Source: an uncultured Lachnospiraceae bacterium
GTDB taxonomy: Bacteria > Bacillota > Clostridia > TANB77 > CAG-508
DNA length: 64,000 nt
Direction: 5' to 3'
Assembly: GCA_945917765.1 (NCBI GenBank)
Contig: CAMEHU010000001.1
Location: 1 to 64,000, forward strand
Below are positions 37,674-46,010 of this stretch, piece by piece (the first letter of the stretch is position 1; the number at the start of each line of letters is the position of its first letter). A program made the translations under genes and the position numbers. Under the pieces are notes generated by a model, which searched no databases, was not told the origin of the DNA, and saw only the letters and a program-made list of their open reading frames with translations.

Positions 37674-38819
37674 TTAAATTTTTCTATCTATTCCTTTTTT
37701 AGCTCCCCACATGCATGGCATAGTACAACGGAATCCTGGGAATGTACATCTTGCGCCTTTTGAATATGGTAATAAATATTCATAAATTTCCTTTTTATTT
37801 TCTTTTACATTACTCATATATTTTTCTAATATCTCTTTTGTTTGTAATGCAATTTCAAGTTGAGCTGCACCACATAATCTTTCTTGACATTTCATAACAA
37901 AATTTTCAACAGTTCCTCTTTCATTAATATCTAATAATAATCCTTGAGGAAACTCTGAATCAAGACTTGTTATATCTTTTATCCATTCATTTTCTAATTC
38001 AGTTCCTTTAATAATTGGAGGAACAAAATATTCATGTTTTTCTGGCATAAAAATTTCATAATATAATGTACGATGTCTTTGAGCCTGAGCTAGTTCAGCA
38101 AAAGTTCCTTTATAATTCACACAGTAGTTTTCACCAAATTCTTCCTCACGTCTTCTTTTGGCAAAAAATGAAATAGTTCTACCTTTTACATCTGAATTTA
38201 ATTCAGGTACTATTAAATCACTAATTTTCTCATTAAATTCTTTAAATACTTTTTTTAATTTAACATTAAAATCTGTATCTGGAGCTTTTTCTATAAAATC
38301 TTCAAACCAGTGTACAATATAATTTAATTGTCCAAAATTAACCGTATATTCCATTATTGTCGCAGGTGTAAAAACACTTATAAGATATCTAGCATTTTCC
38401 ATTGCAAGCTTTTTCACCTTTTTTTCATCAATTTCAGGGAATTCTTCAGAGATGACATTTTGATAAATCTTAATCCACTTTTCGTATAATTCTTCTTCTT
38501 TCTCAGAAGGCTCCATTTTTGTATATCTTGCTGACTTTTCAGATGTATTATACATTTTTTCATTATTTAAAATCATAGCTAAAATTTTTGGAATTCCTTC
38601 TAATGATAAATTATAAGTAACATGTCCAAAAACACTATGATGACCTGAAGCTAGTGTGCCTTTCGCCCTTCTTTCAGTCTTTTCAATAGGTTCAGAAAAC
38701 AAAGTATCCATACTATCTGGCATATAACATATTCCAGCAGACTTACCAGAAAAATTAATTGCCTCCTCTTTTGGCATTGTATAACCTACTTTAGTTGATG
38801 CTAGTACTTTTATTTGCAT
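37674..38819 (-). CDS. FAD-dependent thymidylate synthase-like protein (ThyX superfamily), two-domain
   Basis: 381 residues, longer than classical ThyX (about 220-250). The N-terminal half has GHHSVFGHVTYNLSLEGIPK...SEKSARY, which follows the ThyX pattern but lacks its RHR motif. The second half has AQRHRTLYYE and, later, ERLCGAAQLEIALQTKEI. This looks like a duplicated or split ThyX fold. True ThyX methylates dUMP with FAD and methylene-THF; whether this protein does so is uncertain because RHRxxSxxxxSxR is not complete. The ATG follows AAAGGAG. Confidence 0.75.
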   Translation of the reverse strand: MQIKVLASTKVGYTMPKEEAINFSGKSAGICYMPDSMDTLFSEPIEKTERRAKGTLASGHHSVFGHVTYNLSLEGIPKILAMILNNEKMYNTSEKSARYTKMEPSEKEEELYEKWIKIYQNVISEEFPEIDEKKVKKLAMENARYLISVFTPATIMEYTVNFGQLNYIVHWFEDFIEKAPDTDFNVKLKKVFKEFNEKISDLIVPELNSDVKGRTISFFAKRRREEEFGENYCVNYKGTFAELAQAQRHRTLYYEIFMPEKHEYFVPPIIKGTELENEWIKDITSLDSEFPQGLLLDINERGTVENFVMKCQERLCGAAQLEIALQTKEILEKYMSNVKENKKEIYEYLLPYSKGARCTFPGFRCTMPCMWGAKKGIDRKI

Positions 38820-38964
38820 ATTTTACAACTCCTTTATAACATATAATTTTACTATATTTTTCTCTAAATTTTATTTACAGATTATCTGAATTATAGCATT
38901 ACAATTTTCACATTTCAACATTTTTTTACAATTATAAATCATTTCCTGTTACATTTTAATACTT

Positions 38965-38980
38965 TTGTCTTTTGAGTAGC
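38965..38980. repeat. Solitary end of the large hairpin element
   Basis: TGTCTTTTGAGTAGC is identical to the left boundary of the hairpin elements at 10032 and 50552. It is followed by CAGAATCATAATATGG, which resembles the arm of copy B, but no core or right arm follows. It may be a deleted copy. Confidence 0.6.
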
Positions 38981-39015
38981 CAGAATCATAATATGGAAAA
39001 TATACATATCCCCCA

Positions 39016-39044
39016 TTGACTTTTATAAACAAATCCATTAATAT
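39016..39044 (+). promoter_or_regulatory. Promoter of the OPRT-like gene
   Basis: TTGACT (39016-39021) and TAATAT (39039-39044) are separated by 17 bases, about 55 bases before the start codon. Confidence 0.6.
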
Positions 39045-39098
39045 AATCATAACAAAAAATAACTTACACAAAATAAAAAAAAGAAAGGATGAACTAAT

Positions 39099-39959
39099 AT
39101 GAGTAATTTAATTAAGTATTTATTTCAAACAAATGCATTCAAAATATGTCCAGAAAACAAACCATTTTGGTACACTTCAGGAAAAATCGGACCATATTTT
39201 ATGAATGCTCAATTTTTATATGGAAGTGAAGAAGACGCAAATTCTTTGTTAGAGTTTATCGACTCTGAATTAGAAAATGCAACAAAATATGAATTACCAA
39301 AAGATGTTTTTGAAAAAACTTTAACACAATACAACTCTAATGAAATATATAAAACAACAATAAATGAATTTGTTGATTTTATAAAAAACACTATTAATTT
39401 ATCAGAAATAGATTATATTTCAGGTGGAGAAAGAAGAGATTGGTTTTTCTCTAACATTGTTGCACATTTATTAGGAAAACCTCATTTAACAATTTTCAAA
39501 GATTTATCTTTAGTATGTAGTACATCTGACTTTTCATCTACAACAGATATCACAGATTTATCTAATAAAAATGTATTACATGTTGCAGATCTTCTTAACG
39601 TAGCGTCAAGCTATCTTCGTGCTTGGATACCTGCAATCAAGGATTTAGGTGGAAATTTAAAATGGAGTTTAGTTGCTGTTGATAGACAACAAGGCGGTTT
39701 TGAAACATTAAAAAATGCTGGAGTTACTTCATATGCATTAATTAATATTGATAATTCATTATTTGATAAAGCTTTAGAATTAAATATAATTAATAAAGCT
39801 CAATTAGATACTTTATACAAGTTCAAAGAAAATCCTGATGAAACTATGAGAAACTTTTTACTAGAACACCCAGAATTTATAGAAGAATCATTAAAAGCTG
39901 GTGGCAAAAGTGCAAAAAGAGCTCAACTTTGTATAGATAGTAATATTTATAATTTATAA
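39099..39959 (+). CDS. Orotate phosphoribosyltransferase-like protein
   Basis: 286 residues, longer than classical PyrE (about 210). The N-terminus FWYTSGKIGPYFMNAQFLYG resembles the orotate-binding start of OPRT. The hallmark PRPP-binding loop (hydrophobic stretch, then DD and TGGT) is replaced by VLHVADLLNVASS. An insert of about 50 residues follows the N-terminal motif. It may be a divergent OPRT or a phosphoribosyltransferase relative with another role. AAAGGATG precedes the ATG. The gene is divergent from the ThyX-like gene, suggesting a shared pyrimidine theme. Confidence 0.7.
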   Translation: MSNLIKYLFQTNAFKICPENKPFWYTSGKIGPYFMNAQFLYGSEEDANSLLEFIDSELENATKYELPKDVFEKTLTQYNSNEIYKTTINEFVDFIKNTINLSEIDYISGGERRDWFFSNIVAHLLGKPHLTIFKDLSLVCSTSDFSSTTDITDLSNKNVLHVADLLNVASSYLRAWIPAIKDLGGNLKWSLVAVDRQQGGFETLKNAGVTSYALINIDNSLFDKALELNIINKAQLDTLYKFKENPDETMRNFLLEHPEFIEESLKAGGKSAKRAQLCIDSNIYNL

Positions 39960-39994
39960 TTTATAATTTATAATTTATAATTTATAATTTATAG
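39946..39994. repeat. Heptanucleotide tandem repeat (TTTATAA, 7 units)
   Basis: Seven head-to-tail copies of TTTATAA (the last TTTATAG) begin inside the final codons of the OPRT-like gene. They include its stop codon and run into the terminator. Confidence 0.95.
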
Positions 39995-39999
39995 TTTTT

Positions 40000-40030
40000 A
40001 AGCCGGTTCAATTAATACAACCGGCTTTTT
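40000..40030 (+). terminator. Terminator after the OPRT-like gene
   Basis: AAGCCGGTT pairs with AACCGGCTT and is followed by TTTT. Confidence 0.92.
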
Positions 40031-40035
40031 CTTAA

Positions 40036-40152
40036 CTTTTGGGACGGTTCTAAAAACTCAAAGTTACATTTATATACGTTGCTATAACATTAAGACCGTC
40101 CCTTCAAGTCTCAAAAGTGAGACAAAAAAAGACCGTCCCCAAAAGTCTCATT
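40036..40152. repeat. REP-like repeats, family C, between convergent genes
   Basis: GGGACGGTTCTAAAAACTC opens the block. An inverted counterpart follows (AAGACCGTCCC), then AAGTCTCAAAAGTGAGAC and AGACCGTCCCCAAAAGTCTCA. The block closely matches the one at 37590-37670, including the small AGTCTCAAAAGTGAGAC hairpin. Confidence 0.8.
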
Positions 40153-40157
40153 CTTTT

Positions 40158-40841
40158 TTATCTTCTTCCTGGCATCATTCCAATGATTCTTCCTGCGAAA
40201 TCTCCAAAGTTTTGTGTTTGAATTACAACTCTACCTGGTCCAACTAATTTTGTTAAGAATAATCCTTCTCCACCTAAGAATATATTACCTAAACCTTTTA
40301 CAGTTTCAATTTGATAAGATACTTTTGGCTCAAAACCTACTACATTTCCTGTATCAACTTTTAATACTTCTCCTGGTTGTAAATCTCTAACAATTGCATC
40401 ACCATCAACTTCTAAGAAAATCATTCCATTTCCTTTTGCATGTTGTAATATGAATCCTTCTCCTCCAAATAATCCTGCTGTAAATCTTTTTGTAAATTTA
40501 ACATTTAATTCAACACTTGGTTGTGCTGCTAAAAATGCTCCTTTTTGAATAATAAATCCTTCAGGTAATTCAGCTAAATTAATAGGCATTACTGCACCTG
40601 GAACTGTTGTAGCAAATGCAACTTTAGCTTCATCTTTTTCAGCTGTATATGTTGACATAAATATTGATTCACCTGCGAACATTCTTCCCAAACTTTTCAT
40701 TACTCCGCCTTTAGCATTAGTTGTCATTTTAATTCCTTCTGTTTGCCAAGCCATTCCGCCTCTTTGGGTATACATTGATTCTCCAGCATTTAATGTTACT
40801 TCAACTGCTGGAACTGTATTTCCAACTACTTCATATTTCAT
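40158..40841 (-). CDS. AIM24 / TIGR00266 family protein
   Basis: 227 residues, normal for this family of beta-helical trimer-forming proteins. The N-terminal AGESMYTQRGGMAWQTEGI, the central FLAAQPSVELNVKF and the C-terminal GGEGLFLTKLVGPGRVVIQTQ are typical, with Gly-rich repeats. The bacterial role is unknown. The ATG follows AAAGGAGGA. A REP-like block lies 3' of it. Confidence 0.9.
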   Translation of the reverse strand: MKYEVVGNTVPAVEVTLNAGESMYTQRGGMAWQTEGIKMTTNAKGGVMKSLGRMFAGESIFMSTYTAEKDEAKVAFATTVPGAVMPINLAELPEGFIIQKGAFLAAQPSVELNVKFTKRFTAGLFGGEGFILQHAKGNGMIFLEVDGDAIVRDLQPGEVLKVDTGNVVGFEPKVSYQIETVKGLGNIFLGGEGLFLTKLVGPGRVVIQTQNFGDFAGRIIGMMPGRR

Positions 40842-40979
40842 AAAAAAATCCTCCTTTGTATTTTATGAAATAATTATATATTAAGTTATTTTTTTTAGCA
40901 AGTAAATTTTTTTTAATCTACTTGCTAAAAATTCTTTTTATTTATTAATAATATCTATAATCCTAAATCAATTATACTA

Positions 40980-42845
40980 TTAATTATTTTTTACTAATAT
41001 ATCTAAAATCTCAATTTCTTGATTCATATCATCATCGCCAATATCTTTAATTTCATTTTTCATATATTCTTTAAATTTAACTAAAGTATCAACATATTCT
41101 TCACTAACACTAAGTTTTTGAGATGTTCTTTCATTTTGTCCTAAAACGCTACGAACATCTTCAGTATCATTATATGGATAATCTACAATTCCAGTTTCAC
41201 TTGTAACTAACAATTTACTTTTATCAGCTTTTACTATAACATCTAATTCATTTTCAATGCAATTCATTCTTTCGTATAATATCCAATCTTTCATTAAATT
41301 AGCATATCTTGTTAAAACAATTGCTTTTCTAATTCCTGTATTATCATAACCTTCTTCAATATCTCCAAAAGTTACTTTTTGCTCGTTTGTATGATTATTT
41401 CCATTTACATCTTTATATGAAACAACTATATTAGTTTTTTGAGAACTTATTTTATCATATTGAGTTGTATATGATAAAGGTTTTAATTTTAATAAAATAA
41501 CTCCGCCTTTTACTTCACCTTCTGAATTACTGCTTGATGGAAATAATGTATTAACCTTCATAATTGTTCCTGTTGATTTATCTTTAGTATCTGTTCCATA
41601 AACACCTGCAATTTCAAATTCATTTGAATCAAGTTTTAATTCTAAATCAAATACTAAAGGTGTAACCATATAATCAAATTCTTTACCCATTATTTTCTTA
41701 AATTCTTCTGAACTGTGTACTGAATAGTAATTAGCACCTTTTACATCAGATAAACATTCAATAACTTCTGTATTAAAGTCAACACCTACTCCAACAAATG
41801 ATGTATAAATTCCATTTTTAGCGTTATCTTTCACATATTTTGTTAAACCATCTTTAGATGTTTCTCCTAAATTTGGCATAGCATCTGTTATTACAATAAT
41901 TCTATTTTCATATTCTTCATTATTAAGCATTTCATCTGTAAATAATTCTGTTCCTTTTGTATACCCTGCTTCAAAATTTGTTCCACCTTGTGGCTCAATT
42001 TCTAAAATATGTTCTTTTATTTTATCAACATCTGTTTCACTTATTAAATTTACAGGCTTTGCTAAATATGAAGAATCATCAAATAATACAATTCCTAATC
42101 TATCATCTGGATTTAATTGGTCAATTAAACAGTTTAATGATTCATTTGCAATAACCATTTTACTTCTGCTATCATCTTTATTACCTTCTTCTAATGAATT
42201 TCTTCTATCATAATAATAATCTCTAAAGCTTGATGACATAGAACCTGAAATATCCATTACAACAACAAGATTTAATTTTTTTCTTTTAAAATCACTTTGT
42301 TTTATATTTGAATTTAATCCAACTGTCATATAAAATTCTTGTTGTCCTGAGATTGGATCTTTTGAAATTGCTTTTGAATATGTTGGATAAAACATTTCAT
42401 TAGACTTAATTTCATTGTTATTATTTCCTGTGTTAAAATAATAATCATAAAAAAGTCCATTATATGTTATATCTGTTGAAATTGGTAAATAATTATTTTT
42501 TATATTTTCTCTAAAATTATTTATATTCTTTGCACCACCAACAGAAAATCCTATATTTGCTTCATTTAAGTTCGCAGCCGCATCTGTTGAAACAAAACTT
42601 CCACTATTAATTGATTTGGCGCTTCCCTCTATCCTATCATATTTATCTGGTGTATATTCCCAATCATCAAATAATCCTTGCTTACTATAATTAGAATCTC
42701 CAATACCAACAACACTTTTAGCATTCTTAAATATTTTTTCAAATCCTTCCCTATTGAAAATCCACAATGCTCCTAGACTTCCACCTAAAATACTTAGTAT
42801 AATAATAATTACTACTATACTTAAAATAACTTTTTTATTTTTCAT
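40980..42845 (-). CDS. Membrane-anchored von Willebrand factor A domain protein
   Basis: 621 residues with one N-terminal membrane helix (about 7-30). A VWA domain starts near residue 190: the metal-ion-dependent adhesion site DISGSMSSS (198-206) is intact, with later GGTNFEAGYTKG and VITDAMPNLGE completing it. The order of domains resembles the YfbK-like VWA proteins, which are mostly extracytoplasmic. The ATG follows AAGGAGGAAT. It lies directly downstream of the membrane-linked sigma factor gene (gap of about 117 bases) and may be its target or partner. Confidence 0.88.
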   Translation of the reverse strand: MKNKKVILSIVVIIIILSILGGSLGALWIFNREGFEKIFKNAKSVVGIGDSNYSKQGLFDDWEYTPDKYDRIEGSAKSINSGSFVSTDAAANLNEANIGFSVGGAKNINNFRENIKNNYLPISTDITYNGLFYDYYFNTGNNNNEIKSNEMFYPTYSKAISKDPISGQQEFYMTVGLNSNIKQSDFKRKKLNLVVVMDISGSMSSSFRDYYYDRRNSLEEGNKDDSRSKMVIANESLNCLIDQLNPDDRLGIVLFDDSSYLAKPVNLISETDVDKIKEHILEIEPQGGTNFEAGYTKGTELFTDEMLNNEEYENRIIVITDAMPNLGETSKDGLTKYVKDNAKNGIYTSFVGVGVDFNTEVIECLSDVKGANYYSVHSSEEFKKIMGKEFDYMVTPLVFDLELKLDSNEFEIAGVYGTDTKDKSTGTIMKVNTLFPSSSNSEGEVKGGVILLKLKPLSYTTQYDKISSQKTNIVVSYKDVNGNNHTNEQKVTFGDIEEGYDNTGIRKAIVLTRYANLMKDWILYERMNCIENELDVIVKADKSKLLVTSETGIVDYPYNDTEDVRSVLGQNERTSQKLSVSEEYVDTLVKFKEYMKNEIKDIGDDDMNQEIEILDILVKNN

Positions 42846-42962
42846 TTTTATTCCTCCTTAGCATTTTTTATTTTAAACATCCTTTGAAATTGTTTTTTGC
42901 TTATTTTTCAAATAAATTTCTAGTGTGTTTTTTTCAATGCTATTATTTAGATGATTTTTTTC

Positions 42963-43949
42963 TCAACTTTTGTTGGTAAATTTTGAAAAAATTAAAAAAG
43001 TTATAAAAAGTACAATTCCAATAACAGAAAATACAGCTTGGAAGCCATTTATTTTACTGTATTTTTCACTATTTGATACATCCACAGAAGTTATTTCTTT
43101 TGTTGATTCAGTATTTGTATTTTCTTTACTTTCTTTATTAATATTTTCTTGCGAGTTTTCTTGATTATCAATTATATTGCTAATCTCATTATTACTCTTC
43201 TCTTCATTTATCACAATACTACTATTTTCAGACTGACTTTCCTTTTTTTCTTCAGAAGGAGCTTCATTTGCTTTATCACTTTGATTATTAGTTTCTGCAT
43301 TTTCAGACATATTACCTTTTCCATCAAGTTCATTATCATGTGCCATATTTGTATAATTTTTCTTTTTCCAAAAATCTCCATTTGCACAAACAATAATAAA
43401 AGCCATAACTGCTCCGACCAAGCTTCCAATAGAAATTTTTAAACTATTAATTGCATTATAATATTTCCATTGCACAGTTCCTATAGGAATATTCATAATT
43501 TGCGAAATCTTTTTAAATGTAAAATTTGAAAGAACTTTAAGAGATACAATCATCTTTTCATCTTCTTTTAAACCACTAATCAATTTATTATAATATTCTC
43601 TATCAACAATAATATCAATTTCATTTGAATTATTAGGCATTTCAAAGATTTCGTCTATGCTAATGTTAGGTTTAGACTTTCTAATAAATAAAAAACACTC
43701 ATTTTTACAAACTGTATATAACCAACTCGCCTCATTTTCACTAGGTAATTTATTTACATCTAATCTGTAAATTTTTGTAAATATTTCATGTGTTATATCT
43801 TCAGCATCTGCCTTGTTTTTTATAATTGAAAAAACAATTCCATACACTAAACTATAATATTTTTCATATAAAATATTGTATGCATTTTGATTTTTGTTTT
43901 TTAAACTATTGAATAATTCATGTAATTCTTTTTTATTTAATTTACTCAT
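42963..43949 (-). CDS. ECF-type sigma factor with two C-terminal membrane segments
   Basis: 328 residues from the ATG at 43949, which follows AGGAGGTGTAATTG. Region 2 (about 20-95, LVYGIVFSIIKNKADAEDITHEIFTKIY) and region 4 (about 125-175, ISGLKEDEKMIVSLKVLSNFTFKKISQIMNIPIGTVQ) are clear. A hydrophobic segment follows (about 176-194), then about 100 Asn/Ser/Glu-rich residues, and a final membrane helix (about 301-323). The extension resembles an anti-sigma or sensor part joined to the sigma factor. With two membrane passes, the linker would be outside the cell and both ends inside. Confidence 0.85.
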   Translation of the reverse strand: MSKLNKKELHELFNSLKNKNQNAYNILYEKYYSLVYGIVFSIIKNKADAEDITHEIFTKIYRLDVNKLPSENEASWLYTVCKNECFLFIRKSKPNISIDEIFEMPNNSNEIDIIVDREYYNKLISGLKEDEKMIVSLKVLSNFTFKKISQIMNIPIGTVQWKYYNAINSLKISIGSLVGAVMAFIIVCANGDFWKKKNYTNMAHDNELDGKGNMSENAETNNQSDKANEAPSEEKKESQSENSSIVINEEKSNNEISNIIDNQENSQENINKESKENTNTESTKEITSVDVSNSEKYSKINGFQAVFSVIGIVLFITFLIFSKFTNKS

Positions 43950-44025
43950 CAATTACACCTCCTAATTTATTACAAATAATTTATACTATTTTTCTATTCT
44001 TTAAATTTATATTTATTAAGTCACA

Positions 44026-44652
44026 CTAAATTTTGTTTTTACATAATTCACTAACTGGACACTCATTACATTTTGGATTACGTGCATTACAAATTTTTCT
44101 CCCATGCCAAACTAATAAATGATTTGCATCATAATAAAATTCTTTTGGAATAACTTTTAATAAATCTTGTTCAATTTTTTCTGGGTCTGTATTTTTTGAT
44201 AATCCTAATCTATTTGAAATTCTTTTAGCATGTGTATCTACCGCTATTCCTTGTGGTGAATTAAAAGCCTCTAGCATAACAACATTTGCACTTTTTCTCC
44301 CAACTCCAGGTAATTTCATAAGTTCTTCCATAGTTTTAGGAACTTCTCCGTTAAATTCTTTTAAAATCATTTCTGCAGTTAATTTAATGTTTTTCGCTTT
44401 ATTTTTATAAAAACCACATGGATGAATTATTTTTTCTAACTCTGATAATTCCATTTTGCAAATAGCTTCAGGTGTTCCATATTTTTCAAATAACTTAGGT
44501 GTTGTTTTATTTACTCTTTCATCTGTGCATTGTGCTGATAACATTACTGCAACTACCATTTGAAATGGTGTTTGAAAATCTAAGCTACATGTTGCATCAG
44601 GATAATATTGTTTTAATGTTTTTATTATATTTATTGCGTCTGATTTTTTCAT
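44026..44652 (-). CDS. nth: Endonuclease III
   Basis: 208 residues, standard length. The helix-hairpin-helix LPGVGRKSANVV includes the catalytic Lys, and the catalytic Asp is in AVDTHAKRISNRL. The four-cysteine iron-sulfur loop (C-x6-C-x2-C-x5-C: CNARNPKCNECPVSELC) ends the protein. It removes oxidised pyrimidines from DNA and cleaves the strand. The ATG follows AAGGAG. Confidence 0.97.
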   Translation of the reverse strand: MKKSDAINIIKTLKQYYPDATCSLDFQTPFQMVVAVMLSAQCTDERVNKTTPKLFEKYGTPEAICKMELSELEKIIHPCGFYKNKAKNIKLTAEMILKEFNGEVPKTMEELMKLPGVGRKSANVVMLEAFNSPQGIAVDTHAKRISNRLGLSKNTDPEKIEQDLLKVIPKEFYYDANHLLVWHGRKICNARNPKCNECPVSELCKNKI

Positions 44653-44767
44653 TTTTATGTGCTCCTTGATTGTTTAATAATTATTTATATTATACCAGAT
44701 AAACATAATTTTTCAATATATTAATTCCACATAATAAATGTATAGTTTTTTTCTAAATTCATTATAC

Positions 44768-44806
44768 AAAAAAAAGACAGATTGAAAAATTCCAATCTGT
44801 CTTTTT
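44768..44806 (-). terminator. Terminator ending the foreign cassette
   Basis: AAAAAGACAGATTG pairs with CAATCTGTCTTTTT, with an extended T-run on the minus strand. It closes the cassette that begins at the promoter near 46010. Confidence 0.9.
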
Positions 44807-44836
44807 AAAGCGGTGAAATTTCACCCTAGAACCGAG

Positions 44837-44977
44837 CTATCCTATAAAGTAGTATTTACCCAAGGTTCTAATCCATTCTTTCTGCGTCATTTCTTTAGAC
44901 TGTTTATAGATCTGTTCCGGATTTTCCTTGAGGATCTTCCGGATTACCTTGTCAACGGTTTCTCTAATAATAGCCAT
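44837..44977 (-). CDS. Small protein of 46 aa, unknown, in foreign cassette
   Basis: Too short for the ORF track. The frame encodes MAIIRETVDKVIRKILKENP and continues to an aromatic end (YYFIG). It is helical and amphipathic, with no membrane segment. A consensus promoter lies 45015-45043, an AAGGAG site 12 bases before the ATG, and a strong terminator follows. Codons such as CGG, CTC and CCG are rare in the surrounding genome. No family is recognised. Confidence 0.65.
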   Translation of the reverse strand: MAIIRETVDKVIRKILKENPEQIYKQSKEMTQKEWIRTLGKYYFIG

Positions 44978-45014
44978 AAATGATGTACGCTCCTTCCTGT
45001 AATAATGTACTTTC

Positions 45015-45043
45015 ATTATACTTCATTTTTCTCAATTTGTCAA
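45015..45043 (-). promoter_or_regulatory. Consensus sigma-A promoter of the 46-aa gene
   Basis: On the minus strand TTGACA (45038-45043) and TATAAT (45015-45020) are separated by exactly 17 bases. Both hexamers are perfect. Confidence 0.85.
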
Positions 45044-45138
45044 CCCAATTGTTTTAACGCATTATTTGAATGATGCATAAATTGTACAAAAAACAGGAGT
45101 CTCTCTCTCTGTGCATTAACTAAATAGATAGCGCTTAC

Positions 45139-45732
45139 CTAGATTACAACGACGTTATTACCAGGCTTGATTTTGTAGAAGAATTCCTCGAAAAATTTAA
45201 CTGGGAAAAAACAACTACCGTCTTGAAGCATACTGCCTTCTTTTTTATCGAGTTTAAGAAGCATTAAATTATCAATCTGCTTTAAAGAACCCGAAATACA
45301 AAAAGCATGCTTTTGCAGTACTGACAAATCGTTGAAATAATTCCAAAGAACTCTTTCTGAATACGCTTCTGGCTGATATTTTTCAACCTCGTTGATTTTT
45401 CTAGTTATTACAATTGAATCAGCTATCGACACACCACGGAAAGTGTGCATCAATTCCATATTAATATTTCCTGTAGCAAAGAAATTTTGCTGATCTCTTG
45501 CTACAAAATCCCTCAATGAAATGAGGTTATATTTTTTCTGGTTACGCAGCTGTTCGCATGCCTGTGCGATTTGTTTTTCATTTAAGCTTTTGCTTACATC
45601 ATTAATACTGATATCACGTACGCCTAAGCCATTCATCAGATTCTGTGGTGTTGCAATCATCTTGCTTTCTAACCGCACATATCTATTTTCGTTATCAACG
45701 CTACTCCTGTCCTTTGATGAAAAAAGACCCAT
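45139..45732 (-). CDS. Protein of unknown function, 197 aa, in foreign cassette
   Basis: No family is recognised. The protein is soluble, mixed alpha/beta, and begins MGLFSSKDRSS. A Gly at position 2 followed by Ser/Lys and a long ordered C-terminal half (FFPVKFFEEFFYKIKPGNNV) are its only marked features. Codons are unlike the neighbours (CTG, CAG, CGT, GGC, TCG) and local GC content is visibly higher. AAAGGAAAGAGG precedes the ATG. A 240-base leader with hairpins and a possible 37-aa ORF lies upstream. It is probably horizontally acquired. Confidence 0.8.
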   Translation of the reverse strand: MGLFSSKDRSSVDNENRYVRLESKMIATPQNLMNGLGVRDISINDVSKSLNEKQIAQACEQLRNQKKYNLISLRDFVARDQQNFFATGNINMELMHTFRGVSIADSIVITRKINEVEKYQPEAYSERVLWNYFNDLSVLQKHAFCISGSLKQIDNLMLLKLDKKEGSMLQDGSCFFPVKFFEEFFYKIKPGNNVVVI

Positions 45733-45789
45733 TGTTCCTCTTTCCTTTCATAAAATTTGGTTTAACTTCCCAATCTGACCTAAAGGCTG

Positions 45790-45903
45790 TTAATAAACAT
45801 CCTTATTGGTGGAAAACCGTCTTCTATGAAGTATTATTCCACATAGATGCGTTAGGTACAAATCCTCTGCGCGCAGGTTGCGTGCTATGTATTGACTGTA
45901 CAT
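45790..45903 (-). CDS. Possible 37-aa leader ORF in foreign cassette
   Basis: The frame begins MYSQYIARNLRAEDL after an AAAAGG-containing stretch, in the leader of the 197-aa gene. It shares the richer codon use of the cassette (CGC, CTG, GCA). It could be a leader peptide, a small protein or chance. Confidence 0.35.
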   Translation of the reverse strand: MYSQYIARNLRAEDLYLTHLCGIILHRRRFSTNKDVY

Positions 45904-45919
45904 AAATTTGATACCTTTT

Positions 45920-45995
45920 CCTCCTTTTTGATTGATACCCCACCATGGGGACCTATTGAGATTTTTACCTCAATGAGATGTATTCTAACATTCTA
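45920..45995 (-). promoter_or_regulatory. Structured 5' leader of the foreign cassette
   Basis: After the probable transcription start near 45975 the minus strand can form two consecutive hairpins: CTCATTGAG...CTCAATAG and CCCCATGGTGGGG. They precede the possible leader ORF and the 197-aa gene. Confidence 0.45.
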
Positions 45996-46010
45996 TTTTT
46001 ATGCTGTCAA
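45982..46010 (-). promoter_or_regulatory. Promoter of the foreign cassette
   Basis: TTGACA (46005-46010) and TAGAAT (45982-45987) on the minus strand, spacing 17. Confidence 0.75.

Noticed and set aside
43211-43429. 72-aa minus-strand ORF inside the sigma factor gene
   Set aside because: It is an out-of-frame shadow of the Asn/Glu-rich linker with no own start signals.
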